DNA of 64,000 nt, from the NCBI GenBank assembly GCA_020465985.1, contig JAANYP010002964.1, forward strand, positions 319,501 through 383,500. Reading direction: 5' to 3'. The position numbers were made by a program, and so were the translations under genes. This document shows positions 23,493 through 36,164 of the stretch, one piece after another. The notes beneath the pieces are model-generated. The model did no database searches, was not told where the DNA came from, and was given only the letters and a program-made list of their open reading frames with translations. Source of the DNA: Centrapalus pauciflorus (lineage: Eukaryota > Streptophyta > Magnoliopsida > Asterales > Asteraceae). The stretch's first letter is position 1. The number at the start of each line of letters is the position of its first letter.

Positions 23493-24649
23493 GGGATAAA
23501 ATCGTACAAATGTATGCTACTAGACTGAAATTATTGATATGACTAATGCAGATACTTTTGGATTTTATTGTTGATATTGTACATTTGGTGACTGTCCACC
23601 GGTAAAACTCTATGTATTTTAATATTTTAATTTTGGGATAAAGGCGTACAATACTACTTTACTGAAATTATTGGTATGACTAATACAGTTTTTTTAACCC
23701 AGATGATACACATACTTGGATTTTATTGTTAGCATGGTACATTTGGTGACTGGTTACTGGTTCCACCATAAAACTCTATTTTATAATTTTATAATTTTTT
23801 TCGAAATGATATGGATTTATCCACCCATTTTATCTCCTTCATCAACCACAAATTGAAACACTATCCCGATGGTTTCCTTAAATACCACAATAAAGTCTTC
23901 AAACCGAAAACACCATCGCCTCCAGTTTTCACCTTCCATCGTCTCATTCATGACCTTAGCATCCGATCATCTCGAGCGTAATACCGTTCCGTGTATTCCG
24001 AATCTGGTAGTTACATTTTTTGAATCGATTTCGATTTCGTTAAAGCGTCTTGTGTTTATGGGTGTTTGGTGATTTACATTTTGAAATCAAATGTACAACG
24101 AGTTTTGTATTAGGTTCAGAATCAATTTTGATTTCATTTACTGTTTTGATTTCACTTTATTGGTTTCAATTTTGAACGATTGGGTTCCAGAATCACAAGA
24201 TTTTTGGTTCAAAATCTACTTGATTGCTTAGCTAAATGTTCCAACAACAACAACAACAACAACGTAAGTGCCATCTCATAAAAATATGTCATGTCATCGT
24301 TTGAATAAACAAAAACCATCATGGCAGCATACTTATCGGTTATACGTACCATATAGACATGTCAACTTTGAGTACAAGTACCATCCGGTTAAAAGAATAA
24401 GTAAATTAGTCATATCGATAATTTCAATACAGTAACATGCATTTGTATGACTAATGTAAGTGCCATGTAATAAAAAGTATGGCATGTCATCGTTTGAATC
24501 AACAAAACTGCCATGTCATCATAGTTACCGGTCATACGTACCATATCAACAGGTCACCTTTGAGTACAAGTACCATCCGGTTAAAAGAAAAAGTAAATTA
24601 GTCATATCGATAGTTTCAGTTTAGTAACATACATTTGTATGACTTTAAC
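23493..24649. mobile_element. Second copy of the doubled-terminus Mutator-like element
   Basis: Homologous over its length to 17642-18901, with the same arrangement: two terminal units on the left (23493 and about 23633), a leader-like middle (23820-24240), and two units on the right (about 24270-24440 and 24460-24649). A CAA microsatellite sits at 24244-24262. A clean 9-bp duplication was not found. The shared middle shows the captured-looking sequence was present before the copies separated. Confidence 0.65.
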
Positions 24650-24920
24650 TTTAAAATTCGTATCAATAGTTTTGGGTTAACTAAAATTAATAGTTATATC
24701 AAATATAGTGCATATATACCAAACTAAAATTCGTACCAATAGTTTTGGGTTAACTACGAAAAAAATAACATATTATTACATTTTTTCAATTTTGGGTGGT
24801 AGCATATATATTTTCTCCAATTAGGAGATTATACCATTGAATGATAAGGATATTGCCCTCTTTCGAGTAGAGGTTAACTTGTAAAAAAAGAAGAAGGAGG
24901 GAGGGATTCTAGAGATTACA

Positions 24921-26010
24921 CAGGGCCAGCCCTGGGCCTGGTCCACCTGGGCCACCGCCCAGGGCCCAATCAATCTAAGGGGCCCAAAAAAATTTTAATA
25001 TGTTAATATAGTCCAGCAGTCCAGTATTAGGTTATATGTGTTTTGCGTGAAAAAAATCATAAACAATATGTTGGTTCAGCTAGTAGTAGGGGTGAGCGAC
25101 GGGTACCATTTCCCGAACCGGTACCGAATTAATATATTCGGTTCGGTATTCGGTTTTTAAATTAGCTAAAATTCGGTATTCGGTACTTTCGGTTCGGTAT
25201 TCGGTTCAGTAATTAGCTATAATTCGGTATTCGGGACCGAACCGGCACCATATAAAATTATACGGTTCGGTATTCGGTTCTTCCAAAACTAATAATTCGG
25301 TTTCGGTATTTTCGGTATCGGTACCGGTTCGGTTCGGTACGGTACCGAGCTCACCCCTAGCTGGTAGTCATCTCACCTTGGAACTCTAATGGTATGGGTT
25401 CGATCCACATTGTGTGCATTTTTTTTTTATTTTTTTATATCTCACCACTATCACTTGGATTTTCATATATAAATATCGTCTATTTGCTTTATATCAATAT
25501 ACAATCCATCAAATTCAATATTCATACTTTTGTTTTTCAATGAGTTTGAAATTTTATTTTTGTTTATCACGTGGTTTATGTTATTTAATATACGATTATT
25601 AAAAATACTAATGAGATATGTATTTATTTCTTGAGATGTTATTTTTTTTGACACATATGTTACTATTTATATTATGAATCATTTAAAATTTGAATTGTTT
25701 TTTTTTTCAATTTACTAATAAGTATATAATTTAATATTGTATGCATTTTTTACCCAATTTATAATCATACGATGTTAATATTAATTTTTTTTTTTTTGCG
25801 GTTTTTGGATTGAGGAAAAATTCAGAGAAGCACCATGAAACCATTACACGATGACAGATTGTGAAGTTTTTAAAGACATGACATTGACAATAGTGCAGCA
25901 AAATCAATATTATTTAATTGTAATTTTTTTATACGAATATTGCTTATATATATAGAGGGCCTCTTTTTAAGTATATGCCCCGGGCCTAAAAAATGATAGG
26001 ACCGGCCCTG
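24921..26010. mobile_element. hAT-like element with CAGGGCC ends
   Basis: Left end CAGGGCCAGCCCTGGGCC and right end (inverted) CAGGGCCGGTCCTATC. Flanking GATTACA (left) and AATTACA (one base in on the right) suggest an imperfect 7-8-bp duplication. There is no transposase. Its interior holds the smaller hAT element 25087-25359. A second copy at 48656-49410 lacks that insertion. It also carries a TTCGATCC box-B-like motif near 25400 without a convincing A box. Confidence 0.72.
25087..25359. mobile_element. hAT MITE (TAGGGGTGAGC) nested in a hAT element
   Basis: Perfect 11-bp inverted ends TAGGGGTGAGC / GCTCACCCCTA. Flanks GCTAGTAG (25079-25086) and GCTGGTAG (25360-25367) are an 8-bp duplication with one mismatch. 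The interior is full of GGTTCGGTATTCGG words. The homologous copy near 48797 reads GCTGGTAG only once, which is the empty site. Confidence 0.88.
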
Positions 26011-26552
26011 AATTACATAGCCTTTTTCATAACCCTTTCAGAGGAAGAAAACAATACTTATAGATGCAAAAAGGAAATAATAAAATCAAAACAGAAATGG
26101 ACAGGTGGCTTGCTCACACGTCTCTTGTTGCAACAACCTCCACATGAGGTAATCTTCTAGGTGAGGTGGCCTTCTGGTAATTCTTCCCCTTGTGGACCTC
26201 ACGTGCTTCTCATGTGACTGAGAAGGTAATTGCTTAGGTGTTATGGTTGTATCATTGAACGTACACAAATCAATAATTAATGTAACCCTGTAACCAATAA
26301 TCTTTAAAAAGTGTCACCAGATTGTCTAGTCAAATGACACGTCGAAAAGTTTTACTATCCAGATGAAAAAAATGTTATTCCGGTAGAATATACCTTTGAT
26401 CCTGGTAATATTACCTACATTGTTGTGTTTTTATTAAAATACTTCTTTAATTTTAAAAAAAAAATTAACATGTTACCCAAAATAGAATACAGTTGACGAT
26501 AAATTACTTTTTTTAAAAAATGTAATTAACCTTGTATTTTATTATTGTCACA
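26011..26552. other. Intergenic stretch
   Basis: No gene or element with defined borders. A minus-strand ORF of 60 codons at 26086-26268 matches nothing recognised. Confidence 0.5.
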
Positions 26553-26768
26553 TAAGGGTGACAATTTGAGCCCATTCAAGCAAACGGGTTGACGACCAAA
26601 AGTCACAAATACATAATTTTGAATTTTTTTTCAAAGGAAATTTTTTTAATACACCTTTCTATAAATTTATATTTATAAAAAAAAGTTATGTTATATCTTA
26701 GTTTTTTATAATGGGTCCATTTAACTGTTCGGTCCGTTTGATCCGTTGGGTCAAGATTGCCACCCCTA
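26553..26768. mobile_element. Small hAT MITE with a perfect 8-bp duplication
   Basis: A 216-bp element: left TAAGGGTGACAATTTGAGCCC (inverted partner at the right: TAGGGGTGGCAATCTTGACCC), flanked by TTGTCACA at 26545-26552 and 26769-26776. No coding capacity. A truncated relative begins at 22384. Confidence 0.87.
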
Positions 26769-27515
26769 TTGTCACAATGTTAAATTGTTAATGTGTTATT
26801 CTACAGTTTAACTTACAATTACTATCGTTGGACACCATGTGTCAAAATATACAAATTAAAAGCTAAGCTCATAACTACAACTAATTAAGTTTGCTAAAAA
26901 TATATTTGATTAAACAAGGAAAAAAGATTTAATTCATGCAATTGATAAATCTTTTTTTAAAGTTCTACAACTGAAAAACAATGAAACTTCTGTTGAAGTA
27001 ACAAAACACACACTAGACAATAATCTGAAAATGATATGCATTCAACATCACCAAAACTCCCATCATAGATACACCAGAAAAAGACCCTAGAACTTTCAAA
27101 CCATTAAAGAAAACTTATTAGCACTAAATAAGAGTTAAATGACACAACTCTTTTTATTCTAAAACTCACAACACTTTATGATAGTAGTAACACCAATCAA
27201 CTTAAACTTCCAGCAACACCATGTAGTCATAACTCACTTCCAACTAGTTGTTCGAATTACTAGCTTCAACATCTCCCTTAATTCAAACTTACCAACCCCA
27301 ATATGTGATCTGAGATAACAAAATTGTTCCTTCCCTAATGCTTTAGTGAGTAAATCCGCTATTTGCTCTTGCGGATGACAAGTGCTTAGATTCACTTCAT
27401 TGTTTTCGACCAGAGTTCGTATGTAGTGGTACTTGATGCCAATATGCTTATTTCGACTGTGATATGCCAGATTTTTGCTTTTAAAAAAATAATTGAATTA
27501 TTATCATAATAAAGT

Positions 27516-28263
27516 TCAGTTTCTTCTTCTTGTTCTTGGAATAAATCCATCAATAACTTCCGTAACCATACAGCTTGACAGCTGCCGTAGCTGCAACATT
27601 CTCCGCCTCCGTGGTAGATAAAGCAACAACAGGTTGCTTAGAAAACACATCAACGGAATACTCTTTCTATCATTAAGAGCCGAGTCGTTGGCCGTATACC
27701 ATTCCAGTTTGATGCTCTTTGACTTTGGGTACCAAATACCGTATTCCCTACAAATGTATCGAAGTACCCTCTTGGCTTCTCCAAAGTGAGAGGTTGACAT
27801 ATCTTGCATGAATCTTGAGATTAGGCCAACAGCAAAGGCAATGTCGGGTCTAGTGTGAGTAAGATAGATTAATCCACCCACCAGGCTTCTAAATCTTTTT
27901 GCATCCGCCCAAACTACACCAACATCTGTCTGTAACTTTTCATTCACATTGATAGGTGTATCCGAGGGTTTACAATTCTGCATGCCAAACTTATTAAAGA
28001 AATCTGTAGCATATTTTTTCTGAGAAACAAAATATTCCTTCTTGAGTTTAATGCACTTCTAAGCCAAGGAAATAATGAAGAGCCCCGATATTAGACATCT
28101 CGAATTCCTTCATCATTTTCTCTTTGAAGTCAAGTACGAACGATTTTGACGAGCTTGTGTAGATTATGTCATCAACATATAAACATATGATGATCAAATC
28201 TTTAGAGCCCATTTTCTTGACGTAGAGAGTTGGTTCACTGTCACTTCTAATATGGCCATACAC
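27516..28263 (-). pseudogene. Copia reverse transcriptase C-terminal half and RNase H, broken
   Basis: The frame 28263-28048 holds the RT active-site motif LYVDDI followed by FEMSNIGALHYFLGLEV. The frame 27983-27516 continues with RPDIAFAV and AKRVLRYI, then runs out of frame within the RNase H region near 27680. The expected RNase H continuation (SAEAEYVA-type) is only traceable in other frames. Confidence 0.85.
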
Positions 28264-28336
28264 TTAAAAATAACTATCAATTCTGCTATACCATGCTCGG
28301 GAAACTTGCTTCAATCCGTATAAAGCCTTGTGAAGC

Positions 28337-28919
28337 TTATACTTTGTCTTCTTTTCCTTTTACTTTAAAACCAGGTGGTTGAGATACATACACCTCTTCT
28401 TGTAAATGGCCATTGAGAAATGCCAACTTTACGTCGAATTGGTATACATGCCACCCTTTGTGAGCCGCTAAAGACAAAACAAGTTTCGAATCTTGCAACC
28501 AGAGACAAAGTTTCTTCAAAGTCAACACCATACTCTTGTGTTATACCCTTTTGCCACTAATCTCGCTTTGTATTTTTGAACCGTACCATCAACATTTTGT
28601 TTGGTCTTGAACACTCACACTTCAAAGCTATCAGCTTTTTACCGTTCGGCAGATCCATTATTATCCATGTACGATTCCTCCATAAAGCTTCCAACTCTTT
28701 TGCCATCGCTCTTCTCCATTCCATTTTTTTTGCTGCCTCTTCATAGGTGTTGGGTTCTACCACAGATAATGTGAACTGACATGATGCGTAGATACCTTGT
28801 ATAGATTTGAACTTCCTTGGAGGTGTGTCTGAATCACTTAATACATTTTCAACAACTAAATCACTTGCGTCTGAGGTTGACGGGTTCACAACCACTTCTG
28901 CATTTCCAGCAAATCCCAA
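28337..28919 (-). pseudogene. Copia integrase/RT linker and RT N-terminal part, broken
   Basis: The frame 28919-28557 encodes the linker and the start of RT (WRRAMAKELEALWRNRTW). The frame 28531-28337 carries YQFDVKLAFLNGHLQEEVYV, the conserved RT block that includes the first catalytic aspartate region. The two frames are separated by a frameshift near 28550. Confidence 0.85.
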
Positions 28920-30071
28920 TTAGCCTTTTCTTTAAACACAACGTCTCTAGTTGTTATAACTTTTTTCCTTTTAGGATCATACAACCTATAAGCCTTAGAT
29001 CCACAATACCCTATGACGATGCACTTTTCAGCCTTCTGATCCCAATTTCTGCCTAGTTTGTGAGTGCTTTAAACAATAGGCTATACAAAAACTTCTAAAT
29101 GACTTACATATGGTTTGTGGTTGCTCCATGCCTCATAGGGATTTTTATCTATCACAACCTTTATCGGAGATAAATTTCGGAAGTTGCAACAGCCTCAGCC
29201 CAAAACCAAAACCGATCCGGAAGAATTTTTTGCTTTCATGCTTCTGACCATCTCTACTACAGTCCTATTCTTTCTTTCAGCAACACCGTTTTGCTCAGGG
29301 GTGTATGGTGATGTCAATTCTCTATGTACTCCATTTTCGTTACAAAAACATTGAATTCTTTTGAGCAAAATTCTCCTCCCTTGTCAGTTCTAACAGTTTT
29401 AAATTTCTCTGATTGCTTTTCCACTTTTACTTTGGAAAGTCAAAACTTATCAAAAGATTCAAACTTTCTTTCCCAAAAATGCACCCTTAAACTCATTCTA
29501 CGAAAATCGTCAGTAAACAACAAATAGTACCTGTTACCTCTCAAGGACCTCGTTTGCATGGGCCCGCACAGATCAACATGAACTAGTTGAAGAGGTTGTG
29601 ATGCTCTCTAGGAATGATGAGGAAACCATCTTCGTGTTTGCTTTCCATATATTTAACCTTCACATAATGGAATTGGGCAACCCACTCACCATATTTTTGT
29701 CACTTAGAAGTTTTAGCCCTTGAGTATGCAAATGACTATACCTCAAGTGCAATTAATGAGAGTCTACTTTTTCGGTTACAACAAGAGCACATCCATGATC
29801 CTTCTCAACATTGAGTGGAAATATTTTGTTGCTAGACATCCTTACCTGGCACATTATTTGATCAGATCTCTTCTATTTTATGACACATATGCCATCATCA
29901 AAGAATAAAGGATATCCCGAGCTCATAAGTTGGCCCACACTCAATAAGTTGATCATAGAGTACCTTGAACATTCCGTTTGGTAATACTAGTTGTACACTT
30001 CCCTTTCCTTCGACTTGTATCTCTTTTCCATTACCCAATTGAACCTTTACATTTTTTGTTTCATCAAGATC
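28920..30071 (-). pseudogene. Degenerate Copia integrase
   Basis: No long open frame remains. The integrase block TPYTPEQNGVAERKN is readable on the minus strand at about 29260-29310. Further conserved pieces lie on either side in shifting frames. Confidence 0.7.
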
Positions 30072-31000
30072 TTAGAAAATTGATCGTGTTCCCGTCATGT
30101 GATCGGAGCACCCGCCATCAATAAACCACATATTACCAGATGATTGATGTTCTTTTCCATAAGCCATGAATAATTTGTCCTCTTCTTCATCTATCTCCTC
30201 AGCATTCTCTATCACTGCATTTACTTGTTGATCATACAGTCGGCTCTCACATGTCCAAAATGATTTCAATTGTAGTACTGAATGCTACTTCTTCCTTTTC
30301 CTCTCCACCAAAGCGTCCTCGTCCTCGACCACGGGAAAATTCCTTCCCCGTCCTCTACCTTGTGGAGAGAAATCCTCTTCTCTTGCTTGGAACGCTTTGT
30401 CATCATCCTTTTTCAATGATCGGTTAACCCGAGACTCATGAGAAGTGACCCCATGAGTTGATCAAACGAAAGTGTGGTGAGATCTCGAGATTCTTCAATA
30501 GCTGTTACAACATGATCCCATCTGGGTAATAAACTCCTCAAAACTTTTTCCACCACTTTCTGGTCAGTAATATACTATACTGACCATAAGCTCATTTTTT
30601 ATCAACAATACCCATTACTCTTGAAAAAAAGTCAGCAACGGCTTCATCATTTTTCATTGACATGGTTTCAAACTCACTTCTCAAACCCTGTAGCTTTACC
30701 ATCATAAGCTTCGAATCTCCTTGATACTCCGTTTGCAATAGAGTCAGCGTAGGACTTCTTCCACGGCATGTTCAGAGAAACACTTCCCTATTCGCATAGC
30801 TCAGTCATTCAATCATGGCAAGTATTTCTTGCAGATGTCGCTGCGGCTATACGGGAGAAGACGCTGTCATGAACAACTTGTTGAATAATCATCGTTGCCT
30901 TTGCATCCTTCTTCTTGTTCTCCTTTAATCGTGCTTGATCTTCATCTTTCCCACCGATCCTGAGAACACATTAATTCTGACGCTCCAAAACTCATATCTT
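30072..31000 (-). pseudogene. Degenerate Copia gag and protease
   Basis: The frame 30269-30072 ends in WFIDGGCSDHMTG, the Copia aspartic protease region. The catalytic D-S/T-G appears as D-G-G, which would not be active. A damaged zinc-knuckle region lies just upstream (30240-30300) and gag pieces extend to about 31000. Confidence 0.78.
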
Positions 31001-31452
31001 TCACCTTTAAATATGGGAATGAGGGGTTGTGCTGTGACAGAGTGTAGACATCCTTACTTATTGACCTCTCGTGTTTACCCGTTGAAGTAACAAAACACAC
31101 ACTAGACAATAATATGAAAATGATACCCATTCAACATTAACAAAACTCCCATTATAAATACACCAGAATAAGACTCTAGAACTTTCAAACCATTAAAGAA
31201 AACTATTAGCACTAAATAAGAGTTAAATGACACAACTCTTCTTATTCTAAAACTCATAAGAATTTATGATAGTAGTAAGACCATTCAACTTAAACTTCCA
31301 GCAAGCAACACCAGGTAGTCATAACTCACTTCCAACTAGCCGTTTGAATTACTAGCTTCAACAACTTCATGATCATATTATCCATTTTTATCTAATTTAG
31401 TTCACATGTCTAAGATTCAAGTTCAAGTTTTAATCAAAATGACATGAAATCA

Positions 31453-33414
31453 TCAAGAACTACTCAACTTCAAGTAAGTTTGAATAATGTCTTCCTGAGA
31501 AAGATCAGTGAAGTACCCTTTTCCGACTGCCACACCCTCCTCGGATCCTAGCAATTCGACCTCAGCCTGCACTCGTTTGCCACCAACCTCACTTGGTTCG
31601 AGCAGATTACACGCCACCTCAATAACATCGCCATGAACGAGCGCCATTGATTGAACCGACGGTAGCCCACCACCTCTTTCACTTACCCTTTTCGCGATTC
31701 TGCGAACTCTAGCAATGTCGCTGCAAAACACAGGAACGTTGTAGTTATCGACCCATCTGGTCGCACCTATGACGATGACACCTTTGGCTTTAACCGCTTG
31801 AGATGGACCTTCGTCTGGTTTGAGTGGCAGAACGTTTGACTGCAGTCCACCTGACCATTGGTGTCCGGTTGCATTTGGCTTGAAGTAGCCAAGCTCCCTC
31901 CTGATATAATCTAGTGATCTTCGTTCATTATGAGCGGCTCCATATGTGTAGGTAGGGACTGCAAACTATGTTAATGAACATTAGCAAGAAATTTACAAAT
32001 TTAAAACTGCAAATGATGAAATTTCTATACTGCAACTTAATAGTTTGTAAGAACAGGTAATCTGTCGATGTAAAAAGAAAAAAAAAACCATCGTACTTGA
32101 CATATTTCATTTAAAATGAGTGTGCAGATGTCAAGGGTTGTACTTTCATTCAATAACAATTTTGGGATCTTACTTTAAATCAATAGGTCAACGTTACAAG
32201 TAGGACTGCAAATGAGTTGAGTCAAATTCAATCTTGATAGGGTGTCTAGGTGCTATTTGTTTTTTAAAAGGTTAAATGTCTGAAGTCTGAAAACCACATC
32301 TGAAATTAAGAGGTGGTCTTAAGATCTGAAATATGAAATTAAGAGGTGATTTGTTTGGAGGATATAAAATTAGGGTTGTAAACTAAATGAAAAGACCCTC
32401 TTAATTTTTTTTTCCAGACCTAAGTCTTCCTCTTAATTTAAGAGGTTTAAATATCTTAAGTCTAAACCTAAACAAACATTCTTAATTTATTATAACCTTT
32501 TTAAGATGATCTTAATGGAACACAAACAAGGCTCGCTAATAAGCTTGAGTTCTACGAGGTTTCAAGATGCAAGTTCGAGCTTAGCTCGAGAAAGACTCAA
32601 ATTTTACTCAATCTTGGTTTCGAAAACTCGAATACATCTAGAAACATTATATTTGATACCTAACTCATTTCTTGAGTAACCTTTTCGACATTTGGTTTGA
32701 GCTCAAATTGCTCGACAAAAGATGGACTTGTTTTTAGATATATACACATATATCTATATATGAACTCGAACTGAGCTATTAAAAGCTCGAGCTCGGTTCC
32801 TTAAATTATTTGAGCTTTGGAGCTTGTGTTTTGTTATCAGGCTTTGGATCCCAATATAAATTGGATTTAATCGAGCCAAGTTCAGCTTGACTCGTTTGTA
32901 AACCTAGTTAGAAGTTGAAAATCAAATAAGAAACCATCAATTTGATTACAGACTTATTACATCGATCCTTAAACAATGATTTTGAAAGTACGATCCCGAA
33001 AAATATAAATTGACAGAAAGTACCTTTAAGTATGGAGCCAACATCTGCAGCAAGGGCTTTGGCAGTCTCAGCAACTTGTTCAAGAGACGTTGAAGATAAC
33101 GGAAAGAAACAAATATGATCAACTACGCCAAGCCGTGGATGACTTCCACTATGCAACTGAAAATCAATGGTGTCAAAAGCCGCTTTCACCATTGAAAATA
33201 CAGCACGTTTCAAAGGACACGAATCCGATGATAAACTTGGAGCCAGTTTCGAAACAAGTGTGTATCCTACTCTGTTGTAAGTCTCATCTTCAAATTTATT
33301 GACGAGAGTCGCCTCGGGAAATTGTTTGGCAGCTCGTTCAATCGATTCCAGAGCAGATTTGTTTCGTGTTTCAGATATGTAAACTTTACAACAGCTCAAC
33401 ATTGATTTTAGCAT
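31453..33414 (-). CDS. Glutamate formimidoyltransferase-like protein, two coding exons, 298 aa
   Basis: Family role: the formimidoyltransferase (FTCD N-terminal) fold moves a formimino group between glutamate and tetrahydrofolate. Plants have a single-domain relative whose physiological role is not well defined. Exon 1 is 33414-33024 (391 nt, donor AAAG|GTACTT) and exon 2 is 31958-31453 (506 nt, acceptor TTTGCAG), phase 1, total 897 nt. The start at 33414 opens MLKSMLSCCKVYISE, the usual N-terminus of the plant family. HPRLGVVDH at residues 92-100 is the conserved substrate-site block; YGAAH (136-140) starts the second half. The C-terminal half contains ARVRRIAKRVSERGGGLP, and the protein ends LKLSSS. 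No cyclodeaminase domain. No lesion seen. The intron holds a hAT-like element. Confidence 0.92.
32201..32906. mobile_element. hAT-like element in the formimidoyltransferase intron
   Basis: Ends TAGGACTGCAAATGAGTTGAG and (inverted) TAGGTTTACAAACGAGTCAAG. Flanks are GTTACAAG (32193-32200) and GTTAGAAG (32907-32914), an 8-bp duplication with one mismatch. The right half is rich in GAGCTCG words, linking it to the 36896-37278 family. A piece at about 32247-32530 (GGTGCTATTTGTTTTTTAAA..ACACAAACAAGGC) resembles the element at 15927 and may be a nested insertion. Confidence 0.75.
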
Positions 33415-34750
33415 TTACGTTTGATCTCACCAAACATACAAAACTGCAGTATCATATAGACAAATCGAGTGGATCAGTTTTTTTGAGCATTGTTAAAACG
33501 AATTGGTACGAGTAGCTTAAAGCGATCATAATGAAATCCTGCTAGCAATTTACAATAAGTCATAACATAAATTCACTTTGGTTCATATCATTCGATCGAT
33601 GGACTTGAAAACTCATTACTAAAACCATTGTACTTTCCAAAATTGATTACCATTTAATTTCTACCAAAAAAACTTGTAAAATCCAATGAATTTCAAAAGT
33701 TGAAAAGTTCTCACAATGGTTTTTGAATGTTAACTTGTTAAGTATGATTTTTACAGAGGTTTTGGAGAGTTTTAAAACGCAAATCCAAACACTATAAAAA
33801 CTGATTATTTGATGATTATGATAGGAAGCTAATCCATACATTAAATTTCTCGCAGCACTTTTTGTTACAACTACTATCTGATTATTAGTTTCCAGAACGC
33901 TATAACATTTTTTCAAACACAAATCTGAACACCCTCTTACATGATTTTTAATAATGATTTTTACCATATAACAAGGGTTAAATGCGTAAAATAGTAACTT
34001 ACTTTCTCTTTTTTACCTTTCAACTACTTTCATATTTTTCACTTTTATAGCAATGTACTTTCAATATTTTACAATGTATTCATTTATAGCAACGTACTTT
34101 TGTATTAAATGCTCTAAATAACAATCTATTTACATCTTTTAAACATTTATAACATGTTTTTTCAAGTTCTAATTCACACATTGTTATAAATGTGAACTTG
34201 TATAAAGTAGTAAAAAATAAAGTATGATGCTGTAACTGGTAAAAAATAGAAGTTGGTTGCCATTTTATGCATATAACCACCTGATGAGTGATGATAATGT
34301 GAAACTTGAAAGTGAGTACTATTGATTGCAATTTGTTAGCAATTACGCATTTTAAATCTGAAGGAAATACAAAATGTAATTAGTGAATCAATATAAGAAC
34401 ATCTGCAAGCATTATCGACAAGAACTGGCACGAAAAGCTTAAATCGATGATTCTGCAATCATTCACCATTAATTCGATTTACAACTTAATGTGATGAACG
34501 AATCAATCGTTGACGATTAACAAGCACTATCGACAGAAACTGGCATAAGTAGCTTTAAGCAACCGAACTTCGGATTCAAATTGCACAAACAAGTGAAATT
34601 AAAAGCACAGAAAGACGAGTAATGCTTACCGGAATCGTCCAAAATTTGTAGTCGTCTGAAGAATTAAGCTAAATCTGCCCAGTTTAGAAACCCTAGTTTT
34701 TTCGAAAATTCCTATTAACCTTTGCCATCTTCAATTGTGGTGGAGATTGA
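33415..34750 (-). other. Probable 5' untranslated exon and leader intron of the formimidoyltransferase gene
   Basis: On the minus strand a strong donor CCG|GTAAGC lies at 34630/34629, and an acceptor ACTGCAG ends near 33445, just ahead of the ATG. This predicts a first untranslated exon at about 34750-34631 and a leader intron of about 1.2 kb. Inside, 33975-34278 has GGGTTAAATGCGTAAAATAG at one end and a rough inverted copy at the other, a likely MULE MITE without a clear duplication. No transcript evidence is available. Confidence 0.5.
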
Positions 34751-34935
34751 ATCAATATACATCAGGATGATTGTTGTATTTCATGGGTTTTTGGTAGGTG
34801 GGAATCATACATTCATACCTGGTCCCCCAAATGGATACCAACAAAATAAATTACAATTTGTAAAATAATTTTATAAATAAAAAAATAAATTGTCAAAAAA
34901 GATATCATAAAATTTAAAATTTGACAATAAAAATA

Positions 34936-36155
34936 GGGCAAACTGCACAAAATAGCAACCTACTATACATAAAGTTTTTATTACAGCAACCTATCAAATA
35001 TTTCGTTCAAAATAACATCCTACCATCTTAATTTTTTTTATTAAAGCATTGAACTCTAAAAAATCATTTCATAATAGCAACTGTTGATGACTGGGTGTGG
35101 TTGGGTGCTGACTAGGCATCCACGTAAGCTGCCATGTCAGCACCGGGTTTGCGCAAAATAGCAACGTACGCATAAAATAGCAACGTATTGCGTAAAATAA
35201 CAACGTACTCCTAAAATAGCAACATATCATAAAATAGCAACGTACTGCGTAAAATAACAACGTACTCATAAATTAGCAATGTATTAATTTATATATTTTT
35301 AGTCTTAAATATTATTATTATTATTAAAAAACCGAAAATGATTGTCATTTTTTTTATAGGAAAAATTAAAATTTTGATCGGTTGATCATTTTTTTCCGTT
35401 CGAAATAATTACAAAACGAAATTTTCGTCGCTTTTTACATTCGAAAAATAATTGAAAACCAATATAATGCATCATTATTTTTATATAAATGGTTCTTTTT
35501 TTTTCGTTTGAACAAATTAAAAATCATGATGGTTCATTCATTTTTCCCATTTAAAAAAAGTTTGAAATTCTAATGGATAGTTGCTTTTTCCGTTTCAAAA
35601 AATTAAAAATTACAAATGACAAAATATTTCAGTTTTCTATATATTCGAATGGAAAAAAGAAAATAAATTGGTTTTATAATTCGAACGAAAAAAATGATGA
35701 ACACGTTGAATTTTTAATTTTTTACCGATAGAAAAAAAATTTACGAACATTTTTTGGTTAATTAAATTAAATTAAATTTAAGTTTAACATTATAACAATA
35801 TTTAGGATTAAAAATATTTTCCGTTTATGATTAAAAATATATAAAATTAATACATTGCTATTTTGTGATATGTTGCTATTTTAGGAGTACGTTGTTATTT
35901 TACGCAGTACGTTGTTATTTTACGTGTACGTTGCTATTTTGCGCAAACCCTGACATGACAGCTTACGTGGATGCCTAGTCAGCACCCAACCACACCCAAT
36001 CATCAACGGTTGCTATTATGGAATGATTTTCTATAGTTCGATACTTTAATAAAAAAAAGTTAAGATGGTATGATGCTATTTTGGACGAAATTTTTGGTAG
36101 GTTGCTGTAATAAAAACTTTATTTACAGTAGGTTGCTATTTTGTGCAATTTTCCC
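34936..36155. mobile_element. Mutator-like foldback element, 1.22 kb, with a perfect 9-bp duplication
   Basis: Terminus GGGCAAACTGCACAAAATAG with a long inverted partner at the right (CTATTTTGTGCAATTTTCCC). The inverted similarity runs several hundred bp inward. Flanks ATAAAAATA at 34927-34935 and 36156-36164 are identical. The inner parts of both arms carry AAAATAGCAACGTA words repeated five to six times (35150-35280 and, inverted, 35870-35945). The central part is AT-rich and non-coding. Confidence 0.88.
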
Positions 36156-36164
36156 ATAAAAATA

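Larger units (their letters stand above)
26991..31363 (-). mobile_element. Decayed Copia retrotransposon, complete with both LTRs
   Basis: LTRs at 26991-27271 and 31081-31363 (about 280 bp) differ by scattered substitutions and small indels. They are flanked by the direct repeat ACTTC (26986-26990 and 31364-31368). Coding pieces between them, read on the minus strand, are in Copia order: gag, protease, integrase, reverse transcriptase, RNase H. Many frameshifts and stops are present. The primer-binding site expected beside the right LTR is not recognisable. LTR divergence and coding decay both indicate an old insertion. Confidence 0.9.

Noticed and set aside
33975..34278. Another MULE MITE with 9-bp duplication
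   Set aside because: Ends are roughly inverted but flanks ATATAACAA and ACCTGATGA do not match; kept only as a remark in the leader-intron entry.
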